64,000 bases of DNA from contig NZ_JAJTBG010000003.1 in NCBI RefSeq assembly GCF_021287045.1, positions 1-64,000 on the forward strand. The letters run 5' to 3'. This document shows, piece after piece, positions 20,459 through 29,409 of this stretch. Position numbers and translations under genes: made by a program. This DNA comes from Oryzomicrobium sp. (lineage in GTDB: Bacteria; Pseudomonadota; Gammaproteobacteria; Burkholderiales; Rhodocyclaceae). The notes under the pieces are model-generated. The model was not told where the DNA came from. It saw nothing but the letters and a program-made list of their open reading frames with translations, and made no database searches. Numbering within the stretch: the stretch's first letter is position 1; each line of letters begins with the position of its first letter.

Positions 20459-21117
20459 CCTTCCCTACCCCCCTCTTCGGAAAGCCGCGCCAGTGCTCGA
20501 TCTCCGGGCAACCGGCCGGAAAAGCCGCGCCCCTGCTCGCTCTCACGGTCGGCCTTACCCTGGCCGCCATGCCGGCCCTGGCCCACGAGGGCCACGACGC
20601 CCCGGCGGCCCCCGCCAGCCGTGGCGCCTCCCCGGCCTTCGAGGCCCACTCCGACCTGTTCGAGGTGGTGGGCCGCCTGCAAACCGCCGCCGACGGCCAC
20701 GGCGAACCTCGCCTGATCCTGTGGCTCGACCGCTGGGCCAGCGGCGAGCCGGTGGCCGGCGCCAGCATCGAGATCGAGGCCAGCCAGGCAAACGGCGACA
20801 AGGGCGGCAAGGACGGCGCGCCACTCAAGGCCCAGGCCGAGGCCCGGCCCGACGGCACCTACGCCCTGCCCACCGCCTTCGCCCGGGCCCTGGCGGCCCC
20901 CGGCGAGTATGCCCTGACCCTGACGGTGACCGCCGGGGACCAGGCCGACCTGCTCGCTGCCGACTTCGACGTGGCGGCGGACGCCGTGCCCGCCGCCGCC
21001 AGCCCCTGGGCCGCCCGCCTCGGCATCGCCGCCGCGACCCTGGCACTGGCCGCCCTTCTCGCCTTCGCCGCGCGGCGCCTGCGCCGCCGAGCCCCCCGTT
21101 CCGGGAGCGCCTCATGA
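20455..21117 (+). CDS. Czc-cluster periplasmic/membrane-anchored protein of unknown function
   Basis: 220 aa. Signal-like sequence (LLALTVGLTLAAMPALAHEGHD), then a beta-rich domain (LDRWASGEPVAGASIEIEAS, DGTYALPTAF, GEYALTLTVTAG), then one C-terminal span (LGIAAATLALAALLAFAARRL). It is similar in layout to unnamed proteins found between czcC and czcB in other betaproteobacteria (recalled, not searched). The ATG overlaps the czcC stop. The first 25 residues are encoded by a dispersed repeat, so they may not be ancestral and the true start may differ. The AHEGHD motif is shared with the adaptor downstream. Confidence 0.7.
   Translation: MTFPTPLFGKPRQCSISGQPAGKAAPLLALTVGLTLAAMPALAHEGHDAPAAPASRGASPAFEAHSDLFEVVGRLQTAADGHGEPRLILWLDRWASGEPVAGASIEIEASQANGDKGGKDGAPLKAQAEARPDGTYALPTAFARALAAPGEYALTLTVTAGDQADLLAADFDVAADAVPAAASPWAARLGIAAATLALAALLAFAARRLRRRAPRSGSAS
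20475..20515 (+). repeat. Dispersed repeat copy inside a coding start
   Basis: CTTCGGAAAGCCGCGCCAGT followed by GCTCGATCTCC (20475-20505) matches 49457-49487 at 28 of 31 positions. A second, looser half copy (GGAAAAGCCGCGCCCCTGCT) follows at 20518. Confidence 0.75.
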
Positions 21118-22298
21118 TCCGACCCATGCCCCATCGCCCTGGCCGTGCCCGGGCTTATCCCACTGCCCCCCTCGCCACCCTCGCCCCCCTTGCCGCCGCG
21201 CTCGCTCTAGCCCTGGCCGCTCTGCTGCCCGCCACCGCCCAGGCCCACGAGGGCCATGACGACGCCCCGCCCCCGGCAGTGCGTGGCGACGCACCCCAGC
21301 GCCTGCCCGACGGCAGCGTCTTTCTGCCCAAGACCTCCCAGCGCCAGTTGGAACTGCGCACCGTCGTGGCCCAGCCCTCGGCCCAGCCCCAGAGCGTGGA
21401 GCTGCCTGGCCGGGTGGTGCTCGATCCCAGCACCGGCGGCCGGGTCCAGGCCATGATCGCCGGGCGCATCGAGTCCCCCGCCGGCGGCCTGCCGGCCCTG
21501 GGCGAGAAAGTGCGGCGCGGCCAGCTGCTGGCCGCCATCCACCCCTCGGCCTCGGCCCTGGAACTGGGCAACCAGGCCGCCCAGGCGGCGGACTTCCGTG
21601 CCCAGCTGAAGGTGGCGGAAAAGCGCCTGGCCCGCCTCCAGTCCCTGGAAGCCACCGTGGCGCGCAAGGACATCGAGCAGGCCGAGGCCGAGGTACAGAG
21701 CCTCAAGGACCGGCTCGCCACCCTGTCTGGCAGCCTGCGCTACCACGAGGAGCTGCGCGCCCCGGTGGCCGGGGTGGTGGCCACCGCCAACGCCATCGCC
21801 GGCCAGGTGGTGGACGCCCGGGAAACCCTGTTCGAGATCGTCGATCCGGCCGGGCTGCGCATCGAGGCCCTGACCTTCGACCCGCGCCTGGCGGCGCGCA
21901 TCGCCGCCGCCCGGGCCAGCGCCGCGCCGGGGGAATCCCTGGCCCTGCGCTTCGTCGGCGCCGGCCGGGCCCTGCGCGAGCAGGCCATCCCCCTGCACTT
22001 CCAGGTGGACGCCCAGGCGGCCCAAGACGGCGGCGGCACCCTGGCCCTGGGCCAGACGGTGACGGTGCTGGCCCAGACCCGGGACACGGTGAGCGGCGCC
22101 CCGGTGCCCGCTGCCGCCCTGGTCAAGAATCCGGCCAACCAGGACGTGGTGTGGGTGAAGGCCAGCGCCGAGCGCTTCGTGCCCCGGCCGGTGCGCTTCG
22201 TCCCCCTGGACGGCGCCCGGGTGACCCTCACCGACGGCGTCGCGGCCGGCGAGCGGGTGGTGGTGCAGGGGGCGCCCCTGCTCAACCAGGTGAGGTGA
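21114..22298 (+). CDS. czcB: RND efflux periplasmic adaptor (CzcB-like)
   Basis: 394 aa. The ATG at 21114 overlaps the previous stop; an ATG at 21126 is an alternative. Signal sequence, then a His-rich N-terminus (AHEGHDDAPP), SVFLPKTSQRQLELRT (typical CzcB), lipoyl halves (GGRVQAMIAGRIESPAGGLP; LRAPVAGVVATANAIAGQVV), a coiled coil (about residues 140-200) and barrel/proximal domains. It links the CzcA-like pump to the CzcC-like outer-membrane protein. The His-rich start suggests metal binding. Confidence 0.92.
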   Translation: MIRPMPHRPGRARAYPTAPLATLAPLAAALALALAALLPATAQAHEGHDDAPPPAVRGDAPQRLPDGSVFLPKTSQRQLELRTVVAQPSAQPQSVELPGRVVLDPSTGGRVQAMIAGRIESPAGGLPALGEKVRRGQLLAAIHPSASALELGNQAAQAADFRAQLKVAEKRLARLQSLEATVARKDIEQAEAEVQSLKDRLATLSGSLRYHEELRAPVAGVVATANAIAGQVVDARETLFEIVDPAGLRIEALTFDPRLAARIAAARASAAPGESLALRFVGAGRALREQAIPLHFQVDAQAAQDGGGTLALGQTVTVLAQTRDTVSGAPVPAAALVKNPANQDVVWVKASAERFVPRPVRFVPLDGARVTLTDGVAAGERVVVQGAPLLNQVR

Positions 22299-22301
22299 CC
22301 C

Positions 22302-25300
22302 ATGTTCGCCACCCTCGTACAGAAGAGCCTGGCCAACCGCCTGCTGGTGCTGGCCACCGCCGGCGCCCTGATGCTCTACGGCGCCTTCGTCGCCAGCCGC
22401 ACCCCGGTGGACGTCTTTCCCGACCTCAACAAACCCACCGTCACTCTCATGACCGAGGCCGGCGGCATGGCCCCGGAGGAGGTGGAAACCCTCATCACCT
22501 TCCCCCTGGAAACGGCCATGAACGGCATGCCCGGGGTGAGCGCGGTGCGTTCCGTGTCCTCCGCCGGCCTGTCCTTCGTCTATGTCCAGTTCGATTGGGA
22601 TATGGGTGGATCGGGCGGTGGCGACATCTACCGGGCCCGGCAGATGGTCAACGAGCGGCTGTCCCTGGTGCAGGAGCAACTGCCCGCCGGGGTGGTGCCG
22701 CGCATGGGGCCGGTGTCGTCGATCATGGGCGAGGTGATGCTGATCGCCCTGCCGGTCGATGAAGCCAAGATCAGCGCCATGGCGGTGCGCGAGTACGCCG
22801 ACTGGGTGCTGCGCCCGCGCCTTCTGACCCTCCCCGGGGTGTCCCAGGTGATCCCCATCGGCGGCGAGGTGCGCCAGTTCCAGGTGCAGCCGGATTCAGC
22901 GCGCATGGCCGCCCTGGGCATCACCCTGGACCAGGTGGAAACCGCCCTGCGCGGCTTTGCCGCCAATACCAGCGGCGGCTTCCTGGAGCTGAACGGGCGG
23001 GAATACCTGATCCGCCACCTGGGCCGCACCAACCGCCTGGAGGACCTGAAACGCCTGGCCCTGACCGCCCGCAACGGCCAGCCGATCCTGCTCGAACAGA
23101 TCGCCAGCGTCGGCTTCGCCCCGGCCATCCGTCGCGGCGACGCGGGCTTCAACGGCCAGCCGGCGGTGATCCTGGCGGTGCAGAAGCAACCCGCCGCCGA
23201 CACCATCGCCCTCACCGGGCGGATCGAGGCGGCCCTGGACGAGCTGGGCAAATCCCTGCCCCCGGGCATGGCGGCGCCCCAGGTGACCTTCCGCCAGGCC
23301 AGCTTCATCGAGTCGTCCATCGGCAACCTCAAGACCAAGCTGCTGGCGGCCGGGGTGTTCGTCGCCGCGATCCTCTTCCTGTTCCTCGGCAACTGGCGCA
23401 CCACGGTCATTTCCCTGGCGGCCATCCCCCTGTCGCTGCTGGTCACTGCCCTGGTCTTCCAGGCTTTCGGGCTGTCGATCAACACCATGACCCTGGGGGG
23501 CCTGGCCATCGCCATCGGCGAGCTGGTGGACGATGCGGTGGTGGGGGTGGAGAACGTGCTGCGCCGGCTCAAGCTCAACCGGGCCAGCGCCGCGCCCCAG
23601 GCGGTGGGCAAGGTGGTGCTCGACGCCACCCTGGAGGTGCGCTCGGCCATCCTCTACGCCACCTTCATCATCGTCCTGGTGTTCGTCCCCCTGTTCGCCC
23701 TGCCCGGGCTGGAAGGGCGGCTGTTCGTGCCCCTCGGCGCGGCCTACCTGACCTCGATCCTGGCCAGCCTGGCGGTGTCGATCACCGTCACCCCGGTGCT
23801 GTCGGCCTGGCTGCTGCCCAAGGTGGCCGAACAGAGCGCCGGCGCCGGCCACGACGACACCCGGCTGGTGGTCTGGTTGAAGCGCCACTACGCCCGCCTG
23901 CTCGCCCGGGGGCTGGAAAAGCCCAAGGCGGTGCTGGCAGGTACGGCGGCGGCGGTGCTGCTGGCGGCGGCCTCGGTGCCCTTCTTCCCCACCACCTTCC
24001 TGCCGCCCTTCAACGAAGGGTCGCTGCTGGTGGGGCTGCGCCTCAACCCGGGCACCACCCTGACCGAATCGGTGCGCATCGCCCGCCAGGCCGAGGACCT
24101 GGTGCGCGGCCTGCCCGGCATCGAGCACGTCGGGCGCCGCTCCGGCCGGGCCGAGCTGGACGAGCACGCCGAAGGCGTCCATGTCTCGGAGCTGGACGTG
24201 AAGCTGGCCCCGGACGCCGACACCCGCCAGGTGTCGGCGGCGATCCGCGACAAGCTGGCGGTGCTGCCGGCGGCGGTGAGCCTGGGCCAGCCCATCTCCC
24301 ACCGCATCGACCACATGCTCTCCGGGGTGCGCGCCCAGATCGCCCTGCGCATCGTCGGCGACGACCTGGACGTGCTGCGCGGCGAGGCGGCCCGTCTGCG
24401 CGGCAAGCTGGCGGCCATTCCCGGCATCGCCGACCTGGAGATCGAGAAGCAGGTGCTGGCGCCCCAGATCAAGGTGCGCATCGACTACGACCGGGCCAGC
24501 CAGTACGGCGTCTCCCCGGCGGTGCTGCTGGCCCAGTTGCAGACCCTCACCGACGGCGAAAGGATCAGCCAGGTGATCGAGGGCAACCGCCGCTTCGCCC
24601 TGGTGCTGCGTCTGCCCGAGTCGGCGCGCAGCGTCGAGGGGCTGTCCAACCTGCTGATCGAGACCCCCGGGGGCCGGGTGCCCCTGGCCCGGCTGGCCAG
24701 CATCGAGGACGGCGACGGCCCCAACCAGATCAGCCGCGACAACGGCCGGCGGCGCATCGTGCTCTCGGCCAACGCCCAAGGCCGGCCCCTGTCGGCGGTA
24801 GTGGAGGACATCCGCCGCACGCTCGACGCCACGCCCCTGCCCGAGGGCTACTTCTTCGCCCTGGACGGCCAGTTCAAGGCCCAGGAGGAAGCCAGCCGCC
24901 TGATCGCCGGCCTGTCCCTGGTGTCCCTGGCCCTGATCTTCGTGGTGCTCTACTCGCGCTACCGCTCCACCGCCCTGGCCCTGCTCATCATCGCCAACGT
25001 GCCCCTGGCCCTGGTGGGCAGCGTGGCCGGCCTGTGGCTGGCGGGCCAGCCCCTGTCGATCGCCACCCTGATCGGCTTCATCACCCTGGCCGGCATCGCC
25101 ACCCGCAACGGCATCCTCAAGGTCAGCCACTACGTGAACCTGTGCCGCTTCGAGGGCGAGACCTTCGGTCCGGCCATGATCCTGCGCGGCTCCCTGGAAC
25201 GCCTCACCCCGGTGCTGATGACCGCCCTGGTGGCGGCCTTCGCCCTGGCGCCCCTGCTGTTCGAGGCCGACCAGCCGGGCACCGAGATCCTCCACCCGGT

Positions 25301-25433
25301 AGCGGTGGTGATCTTCGCCGGGCTGATCTCCTCGACCCTGCTCGACAGCTTCGTCACCCCCCTGCTCTTCGCCCGCTACGGCCGGGCGCCCCTCGAACGC
25401 CTGCTGGCCGACAGCAGCGACGAAACCTTCTAA
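22302..25433 (+). CDS. czcA: Heavy-metal RND efflux pump (CzcA/CusA family)
   Basis: 1,043 aa with the 12-span RND layout: TM1 near residue 15, a periplasmic loop to about 340, TM2-7, a second loop, TM8-12. HME-subfamily markers are [37 protein letters not shown], the acidic TM4 segment [18 protein letters not shown] (D410, D411, E417) and [14 protein letters not shown]. These pumps use the proton gradient to expel divalent or monovalent metal ions. Which metal cannot be decided, because the neighbours are Czc-like but no regulator is present. It starts 3 bp after czcB. Confidence 0.93.
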   Translation: MFATLVQKSLANRLLVLATAGALMLYGAFVASRTPVDVFPDLNKPTVTLMTEAGGMAPEEVETLITFPLETAMNGMPGVSAVRSVSSAGLSFVYVQFDWDMGGSGGGDIYRARQMVNERLSLVQEQLPAGVVPRMGPVSSIMGEVMLIALPVDEAKISAMAVREYADWVLRPRLLTLPGVSQVIPIGGEVRQFQVQPDSARMAALGITLDQVETALRGFAANTSGGFLELNGREYLIRHLGRTNRLEDLKRLALTARNGQPILLEQIASVGFAPAIRRGDAGFNGQPAVILAVQKQPAADTIALTGRIEAALDELGKSLPPGMAAPQVTFRQASFIESSIGNLKTKLLAAGVFVAAILFLFLGNWRTTVISLAAIPLSLLVTALVFQAFGLSINTMTLGGLAIAIGELVDDAVVGVENVLRRLKLNRASAAPQAVGKVVLDATLEVRSAILYATFIIVLVFVPLFALPGLEGRLFVPLGAAYLTSILASLAVSITVTPVLSAWLLPKVAEQSAGAGHDDTRLVVWLKRHYARLLARGLEKPKAVLAGTAAAVLLAAASVPFFPTTFLPPFNEGSLLVGLRLNPGTTLTESVRIARQAEDLVRGLPGIEHVGRRSGRAELDEHAEGVHVSELDVKLAPDADTRQVSAAIRDKLAVLPAAVSLGQPISHRIDHMLSGVRAQIALRIVGDDLDVLRGEAARLRGKLAAIPGIADLEIEKQVLAPQIKVRIDYDRASQYGVSPAVLLAQLQTLTDGERISQVIEGNRRFALVLRLPESARSVEGLSNLLIETPGGRVPLARLASIEDGDGPNQISRDNGRRRIVLSANAQGRPLSAVVEDIRRTLDATPLPEGYFFALDGQFKAQEEASRLIAGLSLVSLALIFVVLYSRYRSTALALLIIANVPLALVGSVAGLWLAGQPLSIATLIGFITLAGIATRNGILKVSHYVNLCRFEGETFGPAMILRGSLERLTPVLMTALVAAFALAPLLFEADQPGTEILHPVAVVIFAGLISSTLLDSFVTPLLFARYGRAPLERLLADSSDETF

Positions 25434-25456
25434 GCCTTCCTTTCCGGAGAAACCCC

Positions 25457-25846
25457 ATGAAAACCATTGCCAACTTCCTGCGCACGTCCGCCCTCGCCCT
25501 AGCCCTGGGCGCCGGCCTCGCCACTCCGGCCCTGGCCCACGAGACCCACGGCCAGCCCCAGTACGGCGGCGTCTTCGCCGAGGCCGGCATCTTCCAGGCC
25601 GAGCTGACCATGGCCGAAGGCGGCGCCACCGTCTATCTGACCCAGCACGGCCAGCCCATCGCCGCCCAGGGCGCCACCGGCAAGCTCACCTGGCTGGCCG
25701 GCGGCAAGAAGAGCGAGGCCCTGCTGGCCCCGGCCGGGGACAACAAGCTCGCCGCCAAGGGCGACTTCAAGGCCCCGGCCACCGCCGTGGCGGTGGTGGC
25801 CCTGCCCGGCCAGGCCCCGGCCACGGTGCGCTTCGCCATCAAGTAA
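25457..25846 (+). CDS. Small periplasmic protein at the end of the czc cluster
   Basis: 129 aa from the ATG at 25457 with GGAGA six bases upstream. Signal peptide LRTSALALALGAGLATPALA, then AHETHGQPQYGGVFAEAG and a small beta-rich domain (TVYLTQHGQPIAAQG, PATVRFAIK). It starts 23 bp after the pump gene. The His-containing start AHETHG parallels AHEGHD in the two other secreted proteins of this cluster. Similar unnamed proteins occur next to HME pumps (recalled). A metal-binding or periplasmic sensing role is inference. Confidence 0.75.
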   Translation: MKTIANFLRTSALALALGAGLATPALAHETHGQPQYGGVFAEAGIFQAELTMAEGGATVYLTQHGQPIAAQGATGKLTWLAGGKKSEALLAPAGDNKLAAKGDFKAPATAVAVVALPGQAPATVRFAIK

Positions 25847-26140
25847 AGCCAAGCCCCGGGTGGTTCGGCCGCCCGGGGCGCAGCGAACAGCCCCGCCAGG
25901 ATTTCAGGAATGCTTGCAGCAATGCCATTAGCTTCACGATGCCCCTTGCCGGACGCGAGGGGCGGATTCGCCTTGAAATCCGCCTTACAACCTGAAACAA
26001 CCCTGCCGGTAGGCTGCCCGTATACTCGCGCCCGCCAGGCAGCCAGGCTTGCTCAAGCCCCTTCAGCCACCCAGCACGCAAAAGACCCAGATCCGGTCCG
26101 CATCCCGCGGGCCGTTCCCCTTTTCTGCGAGAGTCCCGTC
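25847..26140 (+). other. 294-bp intergenic region before the TonB receptor
   Basis: No gene is supported. It contains an 8-bp inverted repeat GGCGGATT/AATCCGCC at 25961-25984 and a -10-like TATACT at 26021-26026 without a convincing -35. No cobalamin-riboswitch-like or Fur-like element was recognised. Confidence 0.5.
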
Positions 26141-28408
26141 ATGCTGGCGCTGTCACGTCCTCCCCTGCCCCTGCCTCGTCTACTTTCCCTGGCCCTGTCC
26201 ACCCTATCCACCGTTTCCCTGGGCGCCGCTGCCGCCGACACGGCTGAAACGGCCGATACCGCCCCGGCGGAAAAACGGGCGGCACCAAGCAAGGACAACC
26301 GCACCCTGAACGAGGTGGTGGTCTCGGCCAACCGCCTGGACGACACTGAGCAGCGCCGCTACTCCACTGCCGCCAAGATGGTGTTCGGCCGGGAGGAACT
26401 GGACCGCTACGGCGACACCTCCCTGGGCGACGTGCTGAAGCGCCTGCCCAGCGTCACCATCTCCGGCACCCCGGGACGCGGCGGCGACATCCGCATGCGC
26501 GGCCTGGGCAACGGCTATACCCAGATCCTGCTCAACGGCGAGCCGGCGCCCCGGGGCTTTTCCCTGGACAGCATTCCGCCCGACCAGGTGGAGCGGATCG
26601 AGGTGATGCGGGCGCCGGTGGCCGAGCACAGCACCCGGGCCATCGCCGGCATCATCAACATCGTTCTGCGCGAGGATTTCGCCCGCAAGCAAAACGACTT
26701 CCGCCCCTCGGCCAGCCTGGAAAACGGCCGGCTGCAATCCTTCGTCTCATTGCAGCGCAGCGACAGCGACGGCAGCTTCGGCTACAACCTCAACGCCAAC
26801 GTGATGCATCGCAACCAGGCCAGCCAGGTGGACACCACCACCAGCGCCCGGGACCTGGGCACCGGCCTGGCCACCCTGCAACGGGACGAGCAGAGCCGCA
26901 GCAACACCGTCAGCGACGGTCTGCACCTGTCGTCGCGCCTCAACTGGAAGCTCGACGGCGGCGACAGCCTGGCCCTCAACCCCTTCCTCGCCGTCAACCG
27001 GGGCGTCACCACCGGGGACAGCCGGCTCACCGAAAGCATCGGCGTCGCGCCCTACAGCACCGCCCAGTGGCGCACCGAGAACGAGAGCACCCTGCTGCGG
27101 GTGATGGGCAACTGGAAGCACCGCCTGGAAAGCGGCTCGCGCCTCGACATCCGCTTCAACGCCGGCCTGGCGAGCAGCGACAGCACCACCGACCGTCGCG
27201 AGTACGACGGCGGCGGCGCCCTGGCCCACACCAGTTGGAGCAACACCCAGATCCGCGACACCACCTTCAGCACCGCCGGCAAGCTGTCCAACCCGGTGGC
27301 CCGGGGCCATAGCCTGGCGGTGGGCTGGGAGCTGGAGCGGGGTCAGCGCAAGGAGACCGCCACCACTATCCAGGACGGCGCCCTGCAACTGGCCCAGTTC
27401 GGCAGCGACCTGGAGGCCAGCACCACCCGCCTGGCGGCCTTCGGCCAGGACGAGTGGGAAATCTCGCCCCTGTGGTCGGTCTACGGCGGCCTGCGCTGGG
27501 AAGCGATCCATACCCGCAGCGACTGGGCGTCCGGCTCGGCCAGCAATGACAGCAGCGTGGCCAGCCCCCTCTTCCACAGCGTCTGGCGCTTCACCGAGGA
27601 GAGCAAGGACCAGATCCGCCTGGGCCTGACCCGCAGCTACAAATCCCCCACCCTCGGCCAGCTGGTGCCCCGCCCCACCTTGTCCAGCACCTATCCCACC
27701 AGCGTGCCGAACACGGTGGACAAGCCGGACAGCGCCGGCAACCCCAACCTCAAGCCGGAACTGGCCTGGGGCCTGGACCTGGCCTACGAGCACTACCTGG
27801 CGGAGGGCGGCATCCTCAGCGCCAGCCTGTTCCAGCGCAACATCGACAACCTGATCCGCAACGTCACCTCGTTGCAGAACGTCGGCTGGTCGCCGACCCA
27901 GCGCTGGGTGACCACGCCCCAGAACATCGGCAGCGCCGTCACCCGGGGCATCGAGCTGGAAGCCAAGTTCCGCCTCGCCGAACTGATGGCCGGCGCCCCG
28001 CCCCTGGACATCCGGGCCAACGTCAGCCGCTTCTGGTCCAAGGTGGACGGCATCGACGGCCCCAACAACCGGCTCGACCAGCAGCCCACTTACACCGCCA
28101 ACCTGGGAGCCGACTACCGCCTGCGCAGCCTGCCCCTGACCGTGGGCGGCAACCTCAACTGGACCCCGGCCTTCACCGTGCAGCAGAGCACCACCCAGAC
28201 CTACACCCAGCAGTTGAAGCGGGTGTACGACGTGTATGCCCTGTGGCAGGTGGACCGGGACACCCGGGTCCGCTTTTCCGCCGCCAACCTGCTGCACGCC
28301 GACTACGCCACTGGCACCGCCTACCTGACCGGCACCGGCGAGCAGTCGGTGCAGAGCAGCGCCCGCACCTACCGGGTGTTCTCGGCCCGGCTGGAGATCC
28401 GGATCTAA
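26141..28408 (+). CDS. TonB-dependent outer-membrane receptor
   Basis: 755 aa from the ATG at 26141; the frame extends to 25910 but the signal peptide (LLSLALSTLSTVSLGAAAA) begins here. A TonB-box-like segment (LNEVVVSANRLDD), a plug domain (LGDVLKRLPSVTISGTPG, IRMRGLGNGYTQILLNGEP, VERIEVMRAPVAEHSTRAIAG) and a 22-strand-type barrel ending in FSARLEIRI are visible. It imports an energised ligand (siderophore, metal chelate or similar). Position between metal efflux and DUF411 genes suggests metal-related control, but the ligand is unknown. Confidence 0.92.
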   Translation: MLALSRPPLPLPRLLSLALSTLSTVSLGAAAADTAETADTAPAEKRAAPSKDNRTLNEVVVSANRLDDTEQRRYSTAAKMVFGREELDRYGDTSLGDVLKRLPSVTISGTPGRGGDIRMRGLGNGYTQILLNGEPAPRGFSLDSIPPDQVERIEVMRAPVAEHSTRAIAGIINIVLREDFARKQNDFRPSASLENGRLQSFVSLQRSDSDGSFGYNLNANVMHRNQASQVDTTTSARDLGTGLATLQRDEQSRSNTVSDGLHLSSRLNWKLDGGDSLALNPFLAVNRGVTTGDSRLTESIGVAPYSTAQWRTENESTLLRVMGNWKHRLESGSRLDIRFNAGLASSDSTTDRREYDGGGALAHTSWSNTQIRDTTFSTAGKLSNPVARGHSLAVGWELERGQRKETATTIQDGALQLAQFGSDLEASTTRLAAFGQDEWEISPLWSVYGGLRWEAIHTRSDWASGSASNDSSVASPLFHSVWRFTEESKDQIRLGLTRSYKSPTLGQLVPRPTLSSTYPTSVPNTVDKPDSAGNPNLKPELAWGLDLAYEHYLAEGGILSASLFQRNIDNLIRNVTSLQNVGWSPTQRWVTTPQNIGSAVTRGIELEAKFRLAELMAGAPPLDIRANVSRFWSKVDGIDGPNNRLDQQPTYTANLGADYRLRSLPLTVGGNLNWTPAFTVQQSTTQTYTQQLKRVYDVYALWQVDRDTRVRFSAANLLHADYATGTAYLTGTGEQSVQSSARTYRVFSARLEIRI

Positions 28409-28560
28409 GGCGCCAGGAATCGCGACGGCGCGATTCGACGCGGAATGCGGTCCGACCCCTGGCAATCACCACCCTCGAACCTCGTCGGCCGGCGCCTTTT
28501 CAGGCAATGCCGGCCGGCACCACGCCGGGGAATTCCCCGGCACCTTTACGGGAGATGACC

Positions 28561-29076
28561 ATGCAGCCAACCCTTCAGGAAATCCGCACCTCCGCCATTC
28601 CCAGTGCCATTCCCAGTGCCATTTCCCGTCGCATTCTCCGCGGCGCCGCAACCCTGGTCCTGGCCCTCGGCGCCGCCGGTGCCCTGGCCCAGGCGGCCCT
28701 GCCCACCGTGGAGGTGTTCAAGAGCCCCTACTGCGGCTGCTGCACCGACTGGGTCAAGCACATGCAGGCCGCCGGCTTTGCCGTGAAGGTGCACAACGTG
28801 GACGACACCCAGGCCGCCCGGGCCGCCGCCGGCATGCCCGATTCCCTGGCTTCGTGCCACACCGCCAAGGTCGGCGGCTACGCCATCGAGGGCCACGTGC
28901 CGGCCCAGGACATCCGCCGCCTGCTGGTGGAAAAGCCCAAGGCGGTCGGCCTGGCCGTGCCCGGCATGCCCCAGGGCGCCCCGGGCATGGAAGTACCCAA
29001 GCCCCAGCCCTACGACACCCTGCTGGTGAGCCGGGAGGACGGGCGCGAGAAGATCAGCGTGTTCGCCCGGCACTGA
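28561..29076 (+). CDS. DUF411 periplasmic metal-binding-type protein
   Basis: 171 aa. An ATG at 28555 also exists but GGAG at 28551-28554 spaces better to 28561. Signal peptide (LVLALGAAGALAQA) then the DUF411 domain: VEVFKSPYCGCCTDWVKHM with the CGCC motif, AAGMPDSLASCHTAKVGGY (second Cys/His site), GYAIEGHVPAQDIRRLL, and GMPQGAPGMEVP. DUF411 proteins are periplasmic, commonly next to copper or metal resistance genes. Two copies of a 12-bp DNA repeat give SAIPSAIPSAI in the signal region. Confidence 0.9.
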   Translation: MQPTLQEIRTSAIPSAIPSAISRRILRGAATLVLALGAAGALAQAALPTVEVFKSPYCGCCTDWVKHMQAAGFAVKVHNVDDTQAARAAAGMPDSLASCHTAKVGGYAIEGHVPAQDIRRLLVEKPKAVGLAVPGMPQGAPGMEVPKPQPYDTLLVSREDGREKISVFARH

Positions 29077-29409
29077 GCGGCGCAACGAGCCTGAACGGGT
29101 CTGGCCTCCCGCCGCTACCGGCGGGAGGCGGAAGGCGGAAGGCGGAAGGCGGCTGAATTTGGTGGGAGTCGGCGTGACTCGGCACGCTATAGTTTTTCTA
29201 TGCCTTTTACCGGGCGAGCCGCCAAGCTCGAATATCGGCGCGGACTTTTGGCCAACTCCCGGATTCATGCCGTAGTTTTTCTATGGCATCCAAGGGGGAT
29301 TGGGGGCGCTCGCCAATCCGGCCCATCTGGCCACTCCACCCTGGACGGCGCCGCATCCGGCCGCACTCCGGCCGCAGGACCGCTCCGGATGCTCGACGAC
29401 GGCGCCGCG
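29077..29409 (+). other. 333-bp intergenic region with short repeats
   Basis: No supported gene. It holds a run of GGCGGAA units (about 29126-29153), two exact copies of TAGTTTTTCTATG at 29190-29202 and 29273-29285, and a segment GCGCGGACTTTTGGCCAACT near 29238 that resembles GCGCGGACTTTCGAGCAACA at 49217. This is the shared 3' flank of the DUF411 gene and the oppositely oriented sensor kinase gene. Confidence 0.6.

Noticed and set aside
22896..25295. A 799-codon minus-strand frame opposite the RND pump
   Set aside because: Low-complexity Gly/His/Gln-rich translation typical of an antisense shadow; the plus strand is an unmistakable RND pump.
25847..26140. Cobalamin riboswitch or Fur box before the TonB receptor
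   Set aside because: No B12-box-like core, and no 19-bp Fur-like dyad could be found; only a short inverted repeat is present.
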